DNA of 64,000 nt from Streptomyces sp. JH34 (GTDB lineage: Bacteria; Actinomycetota; Actinomycetes; Streptomycetales; Streptomycetaceae): contig NZ_JAJSOO010000001.1 in NCBI RefSeq assembly GCF_029428875.1, forward strand, positions 868,001 to 932,000. Direction: 5' to 3'. The translations under genes and the position numbers were made by a program. Below, in pieces: positions 45,501 to 53,065 of the stretch (position 1 is its first letter; each line of letters begins with the position of its first letter). Under the pieces are notes generated by a model, which had not been told where the DNA came from, ran no database searches, and was given only the letters and a program-made list of their open reading frames with translations.

Positions 45501-45740
45501 TTCAACAAGACCACGGAAGACCCCAAGGTCAGGGCGGCGGCCGTCGTCAACGACGAGACCAACTTCGGCAAGGTCTTCGACCGGGCCTTCGCCGACAACA
45601 TGGCCGACCACATCGAGACGACCGCCGGCATAGGGCGTCAGTACTTCGGCCCAGACAAGAGCTTCCGGTCCAACCTTGACCGCAGCGCACGCCGGGCAGC
45701 GTGGCGGATGATCCGCCGCGAGGAGAACGTGGACGAGTAG
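42561..45740 (+). CDS. hsdR: type I restriction endonuclease subunit
   Basis: 1059-residue HsdR, the ATP-driven translocase and nuclease. Nuclease core: KLDLTLFLNGIPVATAELKNP (D at ~142, E-x-K at ~157-159). Helicase motor: Walker A ASAGSGKSNTI (~310), DEAH box IIVDEAHSSQ (~442), FTATPKAKT (motif III), and QTLSRLNRT (motif VI). All key residues are present. The C-terminal helical part binds the methylase. The ATG overlaps hsdS. It ends the operon before a strong terminator, so the system appears complete and active. Confidence 0.95.
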   Translation: MTPIHSESAFGDAIVATMTERGWHEASPTAYEADLGLDTNELFTFLGESQPRDWDELLAVYGNDPNAAQRGFAQRLDKAISDDGLLHVLRNGVKDRGVRLRVAYFKPNLVAGDSVLDGYRANRLTVVRELVYATKQADWGNKLDLTLFLNGIPVATAELKNPLTRQGVEHAKEQYRTDRDPTELIFTRRVIANFAVDPDLVFVATQLRGKNTRFLPFNTGSNGAGLPGGAGNPAPTAYGTYATSYLWEQVWARDNWLDLLQRYVHQQKTKTPGGGTTKSTIFPRFHQWDVVKKLTTHAATFGVGQNYLVMASAGSGKSNTIGWLAHRLSDLHSDTDPRTLDPDALSAGRIKPGAPVFDKVIVITDRRNLDAQLRETVGSFSQIEGLVVKVDEKHGSKSEQLARALSRDTGKIVTVTLHSFPALLNYIQQNPTEIKGTSFAIIVDEAHSSQSGDAATAVRAALRDLGLDSDSEDQGATTVTLDEKLKKKAAERSQAANLSYFAFTATPKAKTLELFGTEDTVDGKSAYRPFHTYSMRQAIEEGFILDPLRNYVTYNTYWKLVNQNPDEREVDPSKANSLLARYALTHDYTVSQHAQVIVEHFLTHSHGRLGGRAKSMVVTSSRQSAVEMARAIKSYIKDREYDTKFPDLGVLVAFSGSLTIDDEETTEPKENGGIAESALPKAFAYTRADDKAVGAGGRGQQEFKILVVAEKYQTGFDQPLLTTMYVNKKLTGISAVQTLSRLNRTADRKNQADLAVLDFANDAEDIRDAFRPYFEEANTLPSDPNLLYTAQSRVMSAPIISESEMDEFAAAYFAAKEKAAGSQAKWEKLHAELYRLLSPAVARFTPLMESEEEDDVETAEDFRADLNDYVRKYGFLAQIVPYRDAELERLHLYGRYLLNRLPRRADGGVDIGEIDLSHLRVEKTGEYDVSLTPEGSAQLPGFGDGTGGAAEAEKSLLSELIEAFNAKFGTDFTEEDVRKPFNKTTEDPKVRAAAVVNDETNFGKVFDRAFADNMADHIETTAGIGRQYFGPDKSFRSNLDRSARRAAWRMIRREENVDE

Positions 45741-45752
45741 GTCCCCCACGTA

Positions 45753-45802
45753 CGGGAGGGCCCCGACGCGACGCCGGTTCGGCGTGCGATGGGGCCCTCC
45801 CG
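45753..45802. terminator. bidirectional terminator
   Basis: 12-bp perfect stem (45753-45764 with 45791-45802) enclosing a second small hairpin, between convergent hsdR and the DUF397 gene. Confidence 0.85.
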
Positions 45803-45812
45803 CTTACGCTCC

Positions 45813-46070
45813 TCAGCCGACGACGAGCCCGACGAACCCGGCCCACGCTCCGGAGCCGACCGTCAACACGGGGCCGCTGGCCTGCTTAGAGTCGCGGATG
45901 TGCACGTGGTTGGCGGCGGCGGCAAACTCCACGCACTCTCCACCGTTGCCGGTGCTGTAGTTGCTCTTACGCCAGGCGACCTCGACACACTCGCCGCCGT
46001 CGCCGGTGCTGTAACTGCTCTTGAACCACTCCAACTCTGGCGCAGTCGGTTCAGTGCGTCGAACGGTCAT
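45813..46070 (-). CDS. DUF397 protein with duplicated motif
   Basis: 85-residue DUF397 protein. It has two copies of the family motif in tandem, WFKSSYSTGDGGECVEVA and WRKSNYSTGNGGECVEFA, then a VHIRDSKQ segment. These small proteins pair with XRE regulators in Streptomyces (WhiJ-type loci) and have been proposed as toxin- or co-regulator-like partners. The ATG overlaps the XRE stop (ATGA). Single-motif versions are usual; the duplication is a mild oddity. Confidence 0.88.
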   Translation of the reverse strand: MTVRRTEPTAPELEWFKSSYSTGDGGECVEVAWRKSNYSTGNGGECVEFAAAANHVHIRDSKQASGPVLTVGSGAWAGFVGLVVG

Positions 46071-46945
46071 TTCTCTCCCAGAAGTTTCTGAACGAACTCC
46101 GAAGACTCACGTGGGGTGAGCGCCTGCGATCGGATGATGCCATAGCGGGCTTCGAGCTGGCGGACCTTCGCTTGGCCTGTGTACATACGGCTGTCACCTT
46201 GCGCTTCGGTGTAGGCAATGCGCTGCCCCTGCACCGTGTCAATGAGTGTGAACGGCCCGCCCAGTGCCCCGTGATCCTCCCTGCCAGTCGGCATCACCTG
46301 AACTTCAACGTTACGCTTCTGGCCAATGAGTAGTAGTTGTTCCAGCTGACCAAACAGCACCGCCTGTCCGCCAATAGGTCGCCGAAGCACCTCCTCATCA
46401 ATGATGAAGCTCAGCAACGGAGCTGGCTGCCGGTCATAGATCGCTTGCCTCGCCAACCGACCTGAGAGCCCCCGCTCAATCGCGTCGTCGTCGAGCAAGG
46501 GGCGCCGCATCTGGAAGACAGCACGCGCGTACTCGGTAGTCTGCAACAGACCGGGGATCGCGTAGACGCCATATACGGACAGCGCTATGGCACCGGCTTC
46601 CAGCCCGGCCATGTCCCTGAAGAACGCCGGGTACTGCGATCGAGCCAGCTCCTCCTTCAACGCCACCAGCAGTCCCCCGGCGTCCAGCACGCGGTCCGCC
46701 TTGTCGATGAACTCCGGTTGCGGAACCCGCCGCCCCTGCTCGAACGAGGCCACCGACTGCGCCGCGTACCCCACCCGCTTGCCGAACTCCACCCGGTCCA
46801 GCCCCGCCCGCACTCGCAACAGCTTCAACTGCCGCCCGAACGCGACCGCAACCCCGTTCTCCGACCTGCCCTCCGAGCGTTCCCCGGCCGAGCGCTCCGC
46901 GCCCTCCTCCGTACCCACGCCCGCATCCATCTCGTCCTGCGTCAT
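46067..46945 (-). CDS. XRE-family regulator with DUF5753 domain
   Basis: 292 residues. An XRE helix-turn-helix at ~30-90 (LLRVRAGLDRVEFGKRVGYA, VASFEQGRRVP) is followed by a DUF5753 ligand-binding-like domain (YAIPGLLQTTEYARAVF, DEEVLRRPIGG, VEVQVMP, TYTGQ-like AKVRQLEARY). It represses or activates genes with its DUF397 partner, to which it is coupled by ATGA. Several in-frame starts exist up to 47002; the ATG at 46945 (MTQDEMDAG) has GGTGG upstream and suits the family length. It is probably autoregulated. Confidence 0.88.
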   Translation of the reverse strand: MTQDEMDAGVGTEEGAERSAGERSEGRSENGVAVAFGRQLKLLRVRAGLDRVEFGKRVGYAAQSVASFEQGRRVPQPEFIDKADRVLDAGGLLVALKEELARSQYPAFFRDMAGLEAGAIALSVYGVYAIPGLLQTTEYARAVFQMRRPLLDDDAIERGLSGRLARQAIYDRQPAPLLSFIIDEEVLRRPIGGQAVLFGQLEQLLLIGQKRNVEVQVMPTGREDHGALGGPFTLIDTVQGQRIAYTEAQGDSRMYTGQAKVRQLEARYGIIRSQALTPRESSEFVQKLLGEK

Positions 46946-47257
46946 CCGCCACCGCCTGTCCCCGTACGCACACGCACCACGTCCGTCGCGCCCAACCGTC
47001 ACACAACAGCCAGCACTTCACAGCTCAACCGACGGGACGACATCACCCGCGTCTGCGGCCCCCGAACCACCGCGCCCGCCTTGCCTCGTCCCGCTCGGGC
47101 ACCGTAATCACCCGCTCGCACGCCTGCACAGCGTTCGCAGGCAGGTCCCTCCAAAGAGTGGGTACAAGCGGGCCGACGCTCATCCATCCCCGCCACCCCG
47201 TGGATCACCCAGCCTCTGCGGTGGCGCACCGTGTCGACCCGCGAGAGGACACCCCTC
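46946..47257. other. 312-bp stretch with no gene found
   Basis: Divergent promoter region between the XRE gene and the NIPSNAP gene. No ORF here shows a ribosome site or motif. No clear -10/-35 pair could be chosen. Confidence 0.5.
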
Positions 47258-47557
47258 ATGGCCAAGACCACACAGCTCCGCACCTACACCGTCCGCGAGG
47301 GCCTGCTGGACGAGTGGGCGCAGCGGTGGAAGGCCGAGATCCTGCCGCTGCGTCTTGAGTGGGGGTTCGCGATCGGCGGCGCCTGGGTCGACCGGGAACA
47401 CAACCGGTTCGTCTGGCTGATCACCTACGAGGGCCAGGAGACGTTTGCCGAGCGCAACGCGATGTACTGGGACTCGCCGGCCCGCAAGTCGATGGACCTC
47501 GACCCGGACGTCTACCTCGTCAGCACCGAGGAGCGAACGGTGGAGGAGTGGTACTGA
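47258..47557 (+). CDS. NIPSNAP-family small protein
   Basis: 99-residue dimeric alpha/beta-barrel (ferredoxin-like) protein: QLRTYTVREGLLDEWAQRW, FAIGGAWVDREHNRFVWLITY, then AERNAMYWDSPAR. NIPSNAP-like proteins of this size occur widely in Streptomyces with no settled role. AGAGG lies ~10 nt before the ATG at 47258; a GTG at 47231 is an alternative. It is convergent with the broken kinase-like gene. Confidence 0.85.
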   Translation: MAKTTQLRTYTVREGLLDEWAQRWKAEILPLRLEWGFAIGGAWVDREHNRFVWLITYEGQETFAERNAMYWDSPARKSMDLDPDVYLVSTEERTVEEWY

Positions 47558-47615
47558 GCCGACGCGCGCCGTCCACGCCCCCGCCAGGAACAACGGGTGC
47601 CGTCGCCGTTCGTCC

Positions 47616-48133
47616 TCATCGAGGGTCCGGAAGACACGCCCCCGGGCATGGGCTTCGAGCCGGTCGTAGTCGGGGTCCGCGGACCGGTACGAGCGGCCCC
47701 GTCGAATGGCGAGGAAGCGCCCGCCGGTCGACCTTGCGATGCGGCCGTCCAGCTCCGGCGCTGCTCGCACTCGTCGCGCTGCCCCAGAGGAGGACGCGTA
47801 ACCACGCAGTGGACGTACCCCGGTTCAGCAATATGCGCATGTCCGTGACGTTTCCGATGTGGGTGACCGGAACCCGCCCCGACGCTGAGGTTCCGTGAGC
47901 GAGAGGTCGTCGACCGCATATACGTTGCCGTGTTGCCGGGTCTCCACGACGATCCTGCCCTGGCGGCGCGGGCCTTCGAGCTCTTCGGCGGTGACGAACC
48001 GGTAACCTGCGGACCGGCCCGTCCCGTGCTTCAGCTTGGTGATCAACTCGAAGCGCTGATCGGTTGAGCGCAGGGCTGCCGTCACGGTGTCCTTGCCGGC
48101 GGCCGGTGGTCCGTACAGGACGATGGCGCTCAC
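47616..48133 (-). pseudogene. frameshifted guanylate-kinase-like gene
   Basis: Starts GTG at 48133 (GTGA overlap with the kinase upstream): AIVLYGPPAAGKDTVTAAL (Walker A), KLKHGTGRSAGYRFVTAEEL, GNVYAVDDLSL match the guanylate kinase pattern. At ~47868-47888 the frame must shift by one base to continue GRVPVTHIGNVTDMRILL, WLRVLLW, and a further shift near 47790 seems needed (ECEQR appears in another frame). As it stands the protein ends at ~102 residues. Disabled, or a sequencing error in a GC-rich run. Confidence 0.65.
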
Positions 48134-48732
48134 GCGCCCCCCAGCAGCCGCTGAGCGATGGACTCGACCTGCTCGGCCAGCGGACGTGACGCGCTGATCC
48201 GGTTGTCGATGACATGGTGGGCCGTCACCGGCCGCAGCTCGATGTCGATGCCGTTGGTGTACGTGGGCCAGTGCGTGAGCTTCCACGTGTCTCGTGCGGC
48301 ATTACGCGAGATCAAGCGGTCCCGCATCGATTCCAGGTCGCTGTCCACCCACAGGGTCTCGAAACGGGCCCCGGCCCTGCGACACCGGCGTGCGACACGC
48401 GAAGTCCACTGCTCGTCGGCGCTCTCGGCGAGAAAGGGCGCCACCGCGACCACGGAAGTGCCGCACTCGAGGTTCTCCCAGACAACCTTCATCAGGCACT
48501 CGTACTCCAGGGGTCTGGCGTGCTCCAGATACGTAGCGCTGTGGCGGTCGTTCGGATCGCCGTCCAGGGCCGTCAGCAGTCGCTCGGTCATCGGACGGCT
48601 GATGGTGTCCTTGTCCAGCATGGCCCAACCCGTCGCCGTCGCCAGCAGCTTGCCGGCCTCGGACTTACCCGACCCGGCATACCCGGCGACGAGTGCGAGA
48701 GTGATGCTGCTCGTACCTGAAGCAGTGGTCAC
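48130..48732 (-). CDS. P-loop kinase/ATPase
   Basis: 200-residue P-loop NTPase with Walker A ALVAGYAGSGKSEAGKLL near the start. AMLDKDTISRPM follows, then VVAVAPFLAES and a DSDLESMRDRLISRNAARDTWK lid-like segment with basic residues, the layout of small-molecule or nucleoside-type kinases. GTG start. It is translationally coupled to the guanylate-kinase-like pseudogene. The substrate is not evident. The IS left end lies 48 bp upstream, so its original promoter may have been displaced. Confidence 0.75.
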   Translation of the reverse strand: MTTASGTSSITLALVAGYAGSGKSEAGKLLATATGWAMLDKDTISRPMTERLLTALDGDPNDRHSATYLEHARPLEYECLMKVVWENLECGTSVVAVAPFLAESADEQWTSRVARRCRRAGARFETLWVDSDLESMRDRLISRNAARDTWKLTHWPTYTNGIDIELRPVTAHHVIDNRISASRPLAEQVESIAQRLLGGA

Positions 48733-48833
48733 GCAGTCCGCCCCCCGAGAAGTCTCGAATCATCACCCACGCACCCTAGGGCCTGTCCGGTGGGTCAGGA
48801 ACAGAGGCGTCCACCCCGGCTGCCGTGGGGCGC

Positions 48834-48839
48834 TTTAAT
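48834..48839 (+). promoter_or_regulatory. -10 element of a probable leaderless transcript
   Basis: TTTAAT, exactly 6 nt before the GTG at 48846; no ribosome site. Confidence 0.5.
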
Positions 48840-48845
48840 GCCCAG

Positions 48846-49571
48846 GTGGTGAACTGGACGCAGATACACGACTGCTACGGGGATGTCGATCGCGTCCCCG
48901 CGCTTCTGGAAGGGGTGGAGCTCGAGGACAACGCCGAAGCATGGGAGGAACTGGGATACCGGCTGGTCCTCGAACACGACCTCGTCTTCCCCGCCGGCTT
49001 TGCCGCCCTGCCGCGCCTGGTGCGTCTCGCCGCGAGGAGCGCACGGGCGCGTGGACTGGCCGGAGCGGTCCTGCGACGCGCGGCAGGACACCACGGCTGC
49101 GACGATCTGCTGGCGGACTGCGCCGACGCGATCGCGGAGTTCCGCGAGCTGTTGGACCGGCACCTGCAATCGCGGCCGGTCGACTACCTCGCGACATTCC
49201 TCGATTCGCTCGCGGCCAAGGAGGAGTACCACTGGAGTGCCGTCCTGGGGGACTTCGCGGACGACTTCTACCATCTGGCCTGCCCCCACTGCGCCGTGGA
49301 AGTGACGATCGCCATCGGGGTCCACGGGCGCTATTCAGCGATCCGGGACTGGCACCTGGGCGACGTGGACCGTCGCGGCCTGCGGCCGGCGTCCTCCGAC
49401 GAGCTCTCCGGCATCGGCCGGTGGATGCACGAGACTGCTTTCCGTGACGGGCACGAGGCCCTCGCCAACGGAATCGCCCACCTCTTCGGTAGGGCCGAAT
49501 GCCCACACTGCGCCAGCGTGTTCGACATCGCGGACGAGTACACATCCGCCAACTGCCCCGTCCTGCGGTAG
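48846..49571 (+). CDS. protein with two CPHC motifs, unknown function
   Basis: 241-residue soluble protein. The first ~130 residues are helical (RVPALLEGVELEDNAEAWEEL, then FAALPRLVRLAARSA), HEAT-like in look. Two CPHC knuckles occur, LACPHCAVEVTIA and ECPHCASVFDIA, likely to bind zinc, although each has just one pair. The GTG at 48846 (VVNWTQIHDCYG) fits the -10 at 48834; an upstream GTG at 48825 is less likely. It is convergent with the transposase and inside the apparent inverted repeats. It may be cargo of the IS or a resident gene flanked by a stray end. Confidence 0.7.
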   Translation: MVNWTQIHDCYGDVDRVPALLEGVELEDNAEAWEELGYRLVLEHDLVFPAGFAALPRLVRLAARSARARGLAGAVLRRAAGHHGCDDLLADCADAIAEFRELLDRHLQSRPVDYLATFLDSLAAKEEYHWSAVLGDFADDFYHLACPHCAVEVTIAIGVHGRYSAIRDWHLGDVDRRGLRPASSDELSGIGRWMHETAFRDGHEALANGIAHLFGRAECPHCASVFDIADEYTSANCPVLR

Positions 49572-49605
49572 GCCGGGGTGAATCAGAAGCAAGCGCGGGA
49601 AGGGC

Positions 49606-50487
49606 TCAGGAGCGGAGCCACAGCCGGATCGCGGTGACGGTCACCGTGCCGTGGAAGACGTAAGCCCGTTTGTCGAATCGAGTGGCCACGGCGCGGAAGC
49701 CTTTGAGGGCGTTGATCGTTCGCTCGATCTCGTTCCTGCGGGCATACCGGGCTCGGTCGAAGGCGGCGGGCCGACCGCCCTTGCTGCCGCGCTTTTGCCG
49801 ATGGGCCCGCTGGTCGCGGCGCTCGGGGATGGTGTGCTTGATCTGCCGACGTCGCAGATAGCGGCGGTTGCGGCGGGAGCTGTACGCCTTGTCGCCGCTG
49901 AGGTGGTCCGGCCGAGTACGAGGACGCCCGCCGGCCGGGCGCGGCACTCGGACGCGCTCCAGCACCGGGATCATCCGCGGCCCGTCGCCTGCCTGCCCCG
50001 GTGTGATCAGCACGGCCAGCGGACGCCGCCCACCTTCACCCACCAGATGAATCTTCGTGCTCAGCCCTCCCCGGGAGCGGCCCAGCCCTTCGTCGTCCCG
50101 ATGATGAGAGGGCCGACTCCGCTGACCGGGGACCCGCGGAGGCTGCTTTCGTGCACCGGCCGCGTGCTGGTGCGCCCGGCAGACCGTCGAGTCCACCCCC
50201 GCCATCGTCCAGTCGAGACGGCCCTCGATATCGGCGTCGGCCTGGACGGCCCGCAAGATCCTGTCCCACGTGCCGTCCGCCGACCACCTGCGATGCCTGT
50301 CATGCACCGTCTTCCCCTTGCCGAACCGCCTCGGCAGGTCCCGCCACGGGATGCCGGTCCGTTGCCGAAAGAGAATGCCGTTGATCACCACACGGTGGCT
50401 CTTCCACCGCCCGCCCCGGCCTGCGTTCCTCGGCAGGTGCGGTTCCAGCCGGGCCCACTCCGCATCTGTCAGATCACCCCGCCCCAT
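49606..50487 (-). CDS. IS5-family transposase
   Basis: 293-residue intact DDE transposase. The N-terminal DUF4096-type part is LTDAEWARLEPHLP. Catalytic triad: MAGVDSTVCRAHQ (D), LSGDKAYSSRRN (D), RRNEIERTINALK (E). It has the expected ends VATRFDKRAYVFHGTVT. The start lies 53 bp inside the right inverted repeat. No frameshift, so the element may still move. Confidence 0.93.
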   Translation of the reverse strand: MGRGDLTDAEWARLEPHLPRNAGRGGRWKSHRVVINGILFRQRTGIPWRDLPRRFGKGKTVHDRHRRWSADGTWDRILRAVQADADIEGRLDWTMAGVDSTVCRAHQHAAGARKQPPRVPGQRSRPSHHRDDEGLGRSRGGLSTKIHLVGEGGRRPLAVLITPGQAGDGPRMIPVLERVRVPRPAGGRPRTRPDHLSGDKAYSSRRNRRYLRRRQIKHTIPERRDQRAHRQKRGSKGGRPAAFDRARYARRNEIERTINALKGFRAVATRFDKRAYVFHGTVTVTAIRLWLRS

Positions 50488-50635
50488 ACGGGACGGAACG
50501 ATTCACCGGTCAGCCTGTCACGCGACCCCTCGGACAGGTCCTAGGGCGGCTGTGGACGATGACCATTGCGCTTCCGGCACGGTTGGCAACCTCACGGGAT
50601 ACCCGCCGGGGGCCGCGCTCTTCTCTGTCAGCCCT

Positions 50636-51083
50636 ATCCACCTCGCTGGCGAAGGGGGGCTCCGGCCGCTGTCCCTGCTGATCACGCCCGGCCAGTGGGG
50701 CGACAGCCCACAGATGATCCCCGTGCTCGAACGGATCCGGGTCAAGCGGCCAGGCGGCGGGCATCCACGTACCCGCCCCGACCACTTCGGCGGTGATAAG
50801 GCTTACAGCTCCCGCCGGAACCTGTGCTACCTGCGCCGAGGCCAGATCAAGCACACCATCCCCGAACCGAAGGACCAGCGGGCCAACCGCCGCCGCCGAG
50901 GCAGCCGAGGCGGCAGGCCTGCAGGGTTCGACAAGGAGATGTACAAGCGGCGCAACGAGGTCGAGCGCACGATCAACCAGCTCAAGCACTCCAGGGGCCG
51001 TGGCCACGCGCTACGACAAGCGCGCCTACGTCTTCACGGGCACCGTGACCTTGTCCTCGATCCGCCTGTGGCTCAAGCCCTGA
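50636..51083 (+). pseudogene. truncated, frameshifted IS5-type transposase
   Basis: The + strand from 50636 encodes IHLAGEGGLRPLSLLITPG, GGDKAYSSRRN and RRNEVERTINQLK, the C-terminal ~55% of a transposase related to but distinct from the intact copy. A run of four G at 50995-50998 (three expected) shifts the frame; AVATRYDKRAYVFTGTV continues in the next frame to the stop. The N-terminal part with the first catalytic Asp is missing. Confidence 0.88.
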
Positions 51084-51096
51084 CGAATGGGTTCCG

Positions 51097-51441
51097 TCAG
51101 CGGGCTTCCAGTTCTTCGGCTCTCTTCGTGAGCTCCGCCGCGATGTCGTCCCAGTCCGGACCGTGCAGCCACAGGTTCTGCGCGGACTCCCGCAGAAGAG
51201 CCGGCTCGTCGTGCCTCTGCAGCAGTACGAGCCGATAGGCGAGGTTGCGGATCCACACCGGGAGCTGGCCGTCGACCAGGTTCGGGCAGAGCTCCCGCAG
51301 CATCGAGAGGATCGCGTCCGCGTCAGCGAACGTCAGCTCTTCCACAAAGTAGTGCTCGCGATGCTCCTGACCGCATGCCGGAGTCGGACGGAACTCGTCT
51401 CCGTAAAGACACCGGGCGTGCTCGGTCAGCGTGCTGTGCAT
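51097..51441 (-). CDS. small protein, paralogue of the one at 54771-55103
   Basis: 114 residues. The last ~55 residues (PVWIRNLAYRLVLLQRHDE, then GPDWDDIAAELTKRAEELE) match closely the C-terminal half of the protein at 54771-55103; the N-terminal halves are less alike. Soluble, helical, acidic. Family not recognised. The other copy follows an Rhs remnant, so both may be immunity proteins to polymorphic toxins. It is divergent from the HTH gene with just 20 bp between starts. Confidence 0.75.
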   Translation of the reverse strand: MHSTLTEHARCLYGDEFRPTPACGQEHREHYFVEELTFADADAILSMLRELCPNLVDGQLPVWIRNLAYRLVLLQRHDEPALLRESAQNLWLHGPDWDDIAAELTKRAEELEAR

Positions 51442-51461
51442 GCGCTGCAGCTTACGACGTC

Positions 51462-52556
51462 ATGATCCGCCAGACAGGGCCCAGCCCTGCCCTCCCCGCA
51501 CCCGCATCCTCGCGCCCGTACGCAAAGGCCCGCCCCGGCTACGGCAAACGAACCGCGTCAGGGCAACGCGCACCCTGGGCCGAAGACTTCGCTCTGATGC
51601 CGGAGCGCGAGCGGTACATCGCCGGATACGTCGACCCCCTCCCCGAAGGCGCGGCGATGGACATCAAGTCGCTGGCCAAACACCTGCCCCTGTACGGCCA
51701 GATGGCCGTCTCCAGCGCCCTGAAAGCCCTTGGAGTAGCGGGGCATCTGCGGCGCGTGCGCTGCCTGGCCGGTGAGCGGGATCAGGTCCGCTGGGTGTCC
51801 CGCACCTACTGGTCCCGGACCGCGCGTGACAACGAGTGGTGGGACGCGTTCCTGACCACCGAGGGCAGCGTCCCCCCGCCCGAGGCGACACCCGCTCCCC
51901 CATCGACCGACGCCGATGCGCAGGCCCCGGTCGCTGCGTCACCCCAGAACGCGACCACGTCACCGGCTGCAACGCCCGAGCCCGCCCCGCAACAGACCGC
52001 GGTTGCCTCCGAGGCCGCCGCCGCAGGCGTGACGCACCCCGCGCCCGCACCCTCTGCCGTTCCCGAGCAGCGCGCGCACGGGGCGGCCCAGGCCGCGCAC
52101 TCTCCCGCGTACCTCGCGCTCGCCCAACTCGGCCGTATGGAAGCGCGCCTGGCCCTCTCCGCAGCCGACTGCCGCGTCCTTGAGCCCCTGGCCGCCGCCT
52201 GGTTCTCACGCGGCGTGGATGCCGACTACCTCACCCAGGCCCTCACGGCGGGCCTCCCCGCCCAGGTGGACTCCCCCGTCGGCCTCGTACGCCGCCGCCT
52301 CGTCGACAAGCTGCCACCGCAGCTGACCAGCAGCACCGCCCCTGCGACGGCCGCCGTCACCAGGGGGCGCCGCCTGTTGGCGGAGTGCACCGAGTGCGGC
52401 CGTCCCGGCGCGCCCGAAGCACTGCCCGACGGCCTGTGCCGAGGCTGTCGCACCGCCGCATCGGACACCACTCCGGCAGCGCCCGCAGGTCCGCCGGCCG
52501 AACGCGATGTCCACGCGCTGGTCGCCCAGCTCCGCGAGCTGACACGACTGCCCTGA
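51462..52556 (+). CDS. HTH protein with C-terminal zinc finger
   Basis: 364 residues. N-terminal winged-helix-like region (GAAMDIKSLAKHLPLYGQMA, then SSALKALGVAGHLRRVRCL) is followed by a Pro/Ala/Thr-rich linker (~130-230), a helical part (YLALAQLGRMEARLALSAA), and a CxxC-x15-CxxC finger (CTECGRPGAPEALPDGLCRGC is the core). Likely DNA-binding; resembles MarR/replication-initiator-like proteins of streptomycete accessory regions. The ATG at 51462 is chosen; the upstream open frame overlaps the divergent gene. No clear ribosome site. Confidence 0.75.
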   Translation: MIRQTGPSPALPAPASSRPYAKARPGYGKRTASGQRAPWAEDFALMPERERYIAGYVDPLPEGAAMDIKSLAKHLPLYGQMAVSSALKALGVAGHLRRVRCLAGERDQVRWVSRTYWSRTARDNEWWDAFLTTEGSVPPPEATPAPPSTDADAQAPVAASPQNATTSPAATPEPAPQQTAVASEAAAAGVTHPAPAPSAVPEQRAHGAAQAAHSPAYLALAQLGRMEARLALSAADCRVLEPLAAAWFSRGVDADYLTQALTAGLPAQVDSPVGLVRRRLVDKLPPQLTSSTAPATAAVTRGRRLLAECTECGRPGAPEALPDGLCRGCRTAASDTTPAAPAGPPAERDVHALVAQLRELTRLP

Positions 52557-52590
52557 CCACAGCGCCCGTCGCCGACGGTGGACGGGGACC

Positions 52591-52971
52591 TCAGAGGCCG
52601 CCCAGCTCGGTGGCCAGGTCCGGATCGCGCATGCCGGGGAAGGCGTAGCCCTCGGTCTCATCCCACGGGACGTCGAGGTCATCCATGTGCACGCGCCACT
52701 CCGTTCCCGGCAGAGCGCGGCGCAGCTCGGAGACGGAGCTCAGCACATGGTCGAGCACCGGCAGCACCTTGCCGGGGTCGAACGGCATCTTGGTGGAACC
52801 GGCAACGACCTCGTCCGGCCGGCTGTCGTCGCTGTCGTAGAGGTACAGGCTTTCCTGGTCCTCGTACGGGAAGGACGCCCTGTGGGCGGCGACGATCCGC
52901 TCGACAGCGGCCGTCTCGACATCCGTCAGCGGCGTGGCCCGGCTCGCGCGGTAGTAGAGGGAGACGCTCAT
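52591..52971 (-). CDS. small protein of unknown function
   Basis: 126 residues, starting MSVSLYYRASRATPLTD, soluble, mixed alpha/beta, ending in an aromatic/acidic stretch (WRVHMDDLDVPWDETEGYAFPG). No family recognised. TAGGCT sits exactly 6 nt before its ATG (52978-52983), so the message is probably leaderless. It is divergent from the AraC gene. Confidence 0.75.
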   Translation of the reverse strand: MSVSLYYRASRATPLTDVETAAVERIVAAHRASFPYEDQESLYLYDSDDSRPDEVVAGSTKMPFDPGKVLPVLDHVLSSVSELRRALPGTEWRVHMDDLDVPWDETEGYAFPGMRDPDLATELGGL

Positions 52972-52977
52972 GGTCCG

Positions 52978-52983
52978 AGCCTA
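52978..52983 (-). promoter_or_regulatory. -10 element of a probable leaderless transcript
   Basis: TAGGCT on the minus strand, 6 nt before the ATG at 52971, identical to the element at 24554-24559. Confidence 0.55.
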
Positions 52984-53014
52984 CTGAGGGGGTACGACAG
53001 TGCTGTCCGACTCC

Positions 53015-53060
53015 GGGCCGTCCTGTGGTGGGATGCATCGGGCCGCCCTGTGGTGGGATG
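53015..53060. repeat. 21-bp direct repeat before the AraC gene
   Basis: GGGCCGTCCTGTGGTGGGATG (53015-53035) and a copy with one change (53040-53060), 25 bp apart, directly before the GTG at 53066. Spacing of about two and a half turns suits a two-site binding region. Confidence 0.8.
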
Positions 53061-53065
53061 GTGCT

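Larger units (their letters stand above)
48780..50540. mobile_element. IS5-type element, possibly with a passenger gene
   Basis: Left end GGCCTGTCCGGTGGGTC (from 48780) and, on the other strand, right end GACCTGTCCGAGGGGTC (from 50540) match at 14 of 17 positions. Each end is directly flanked by CTAG (48776-48779 and 50541-50544), the expected target duplication. The 1761 bp hold the transposase and a convergent CPHC-motif gene. No better left end was found next to the transposase stop. Confidence 0.6.

Noticed and set aside
42435..45749. Long minus-strand frames opposite hsdR
   Set aside because: Shadows of hsdR, which has all helicase and nuclease motifs on the + strand.
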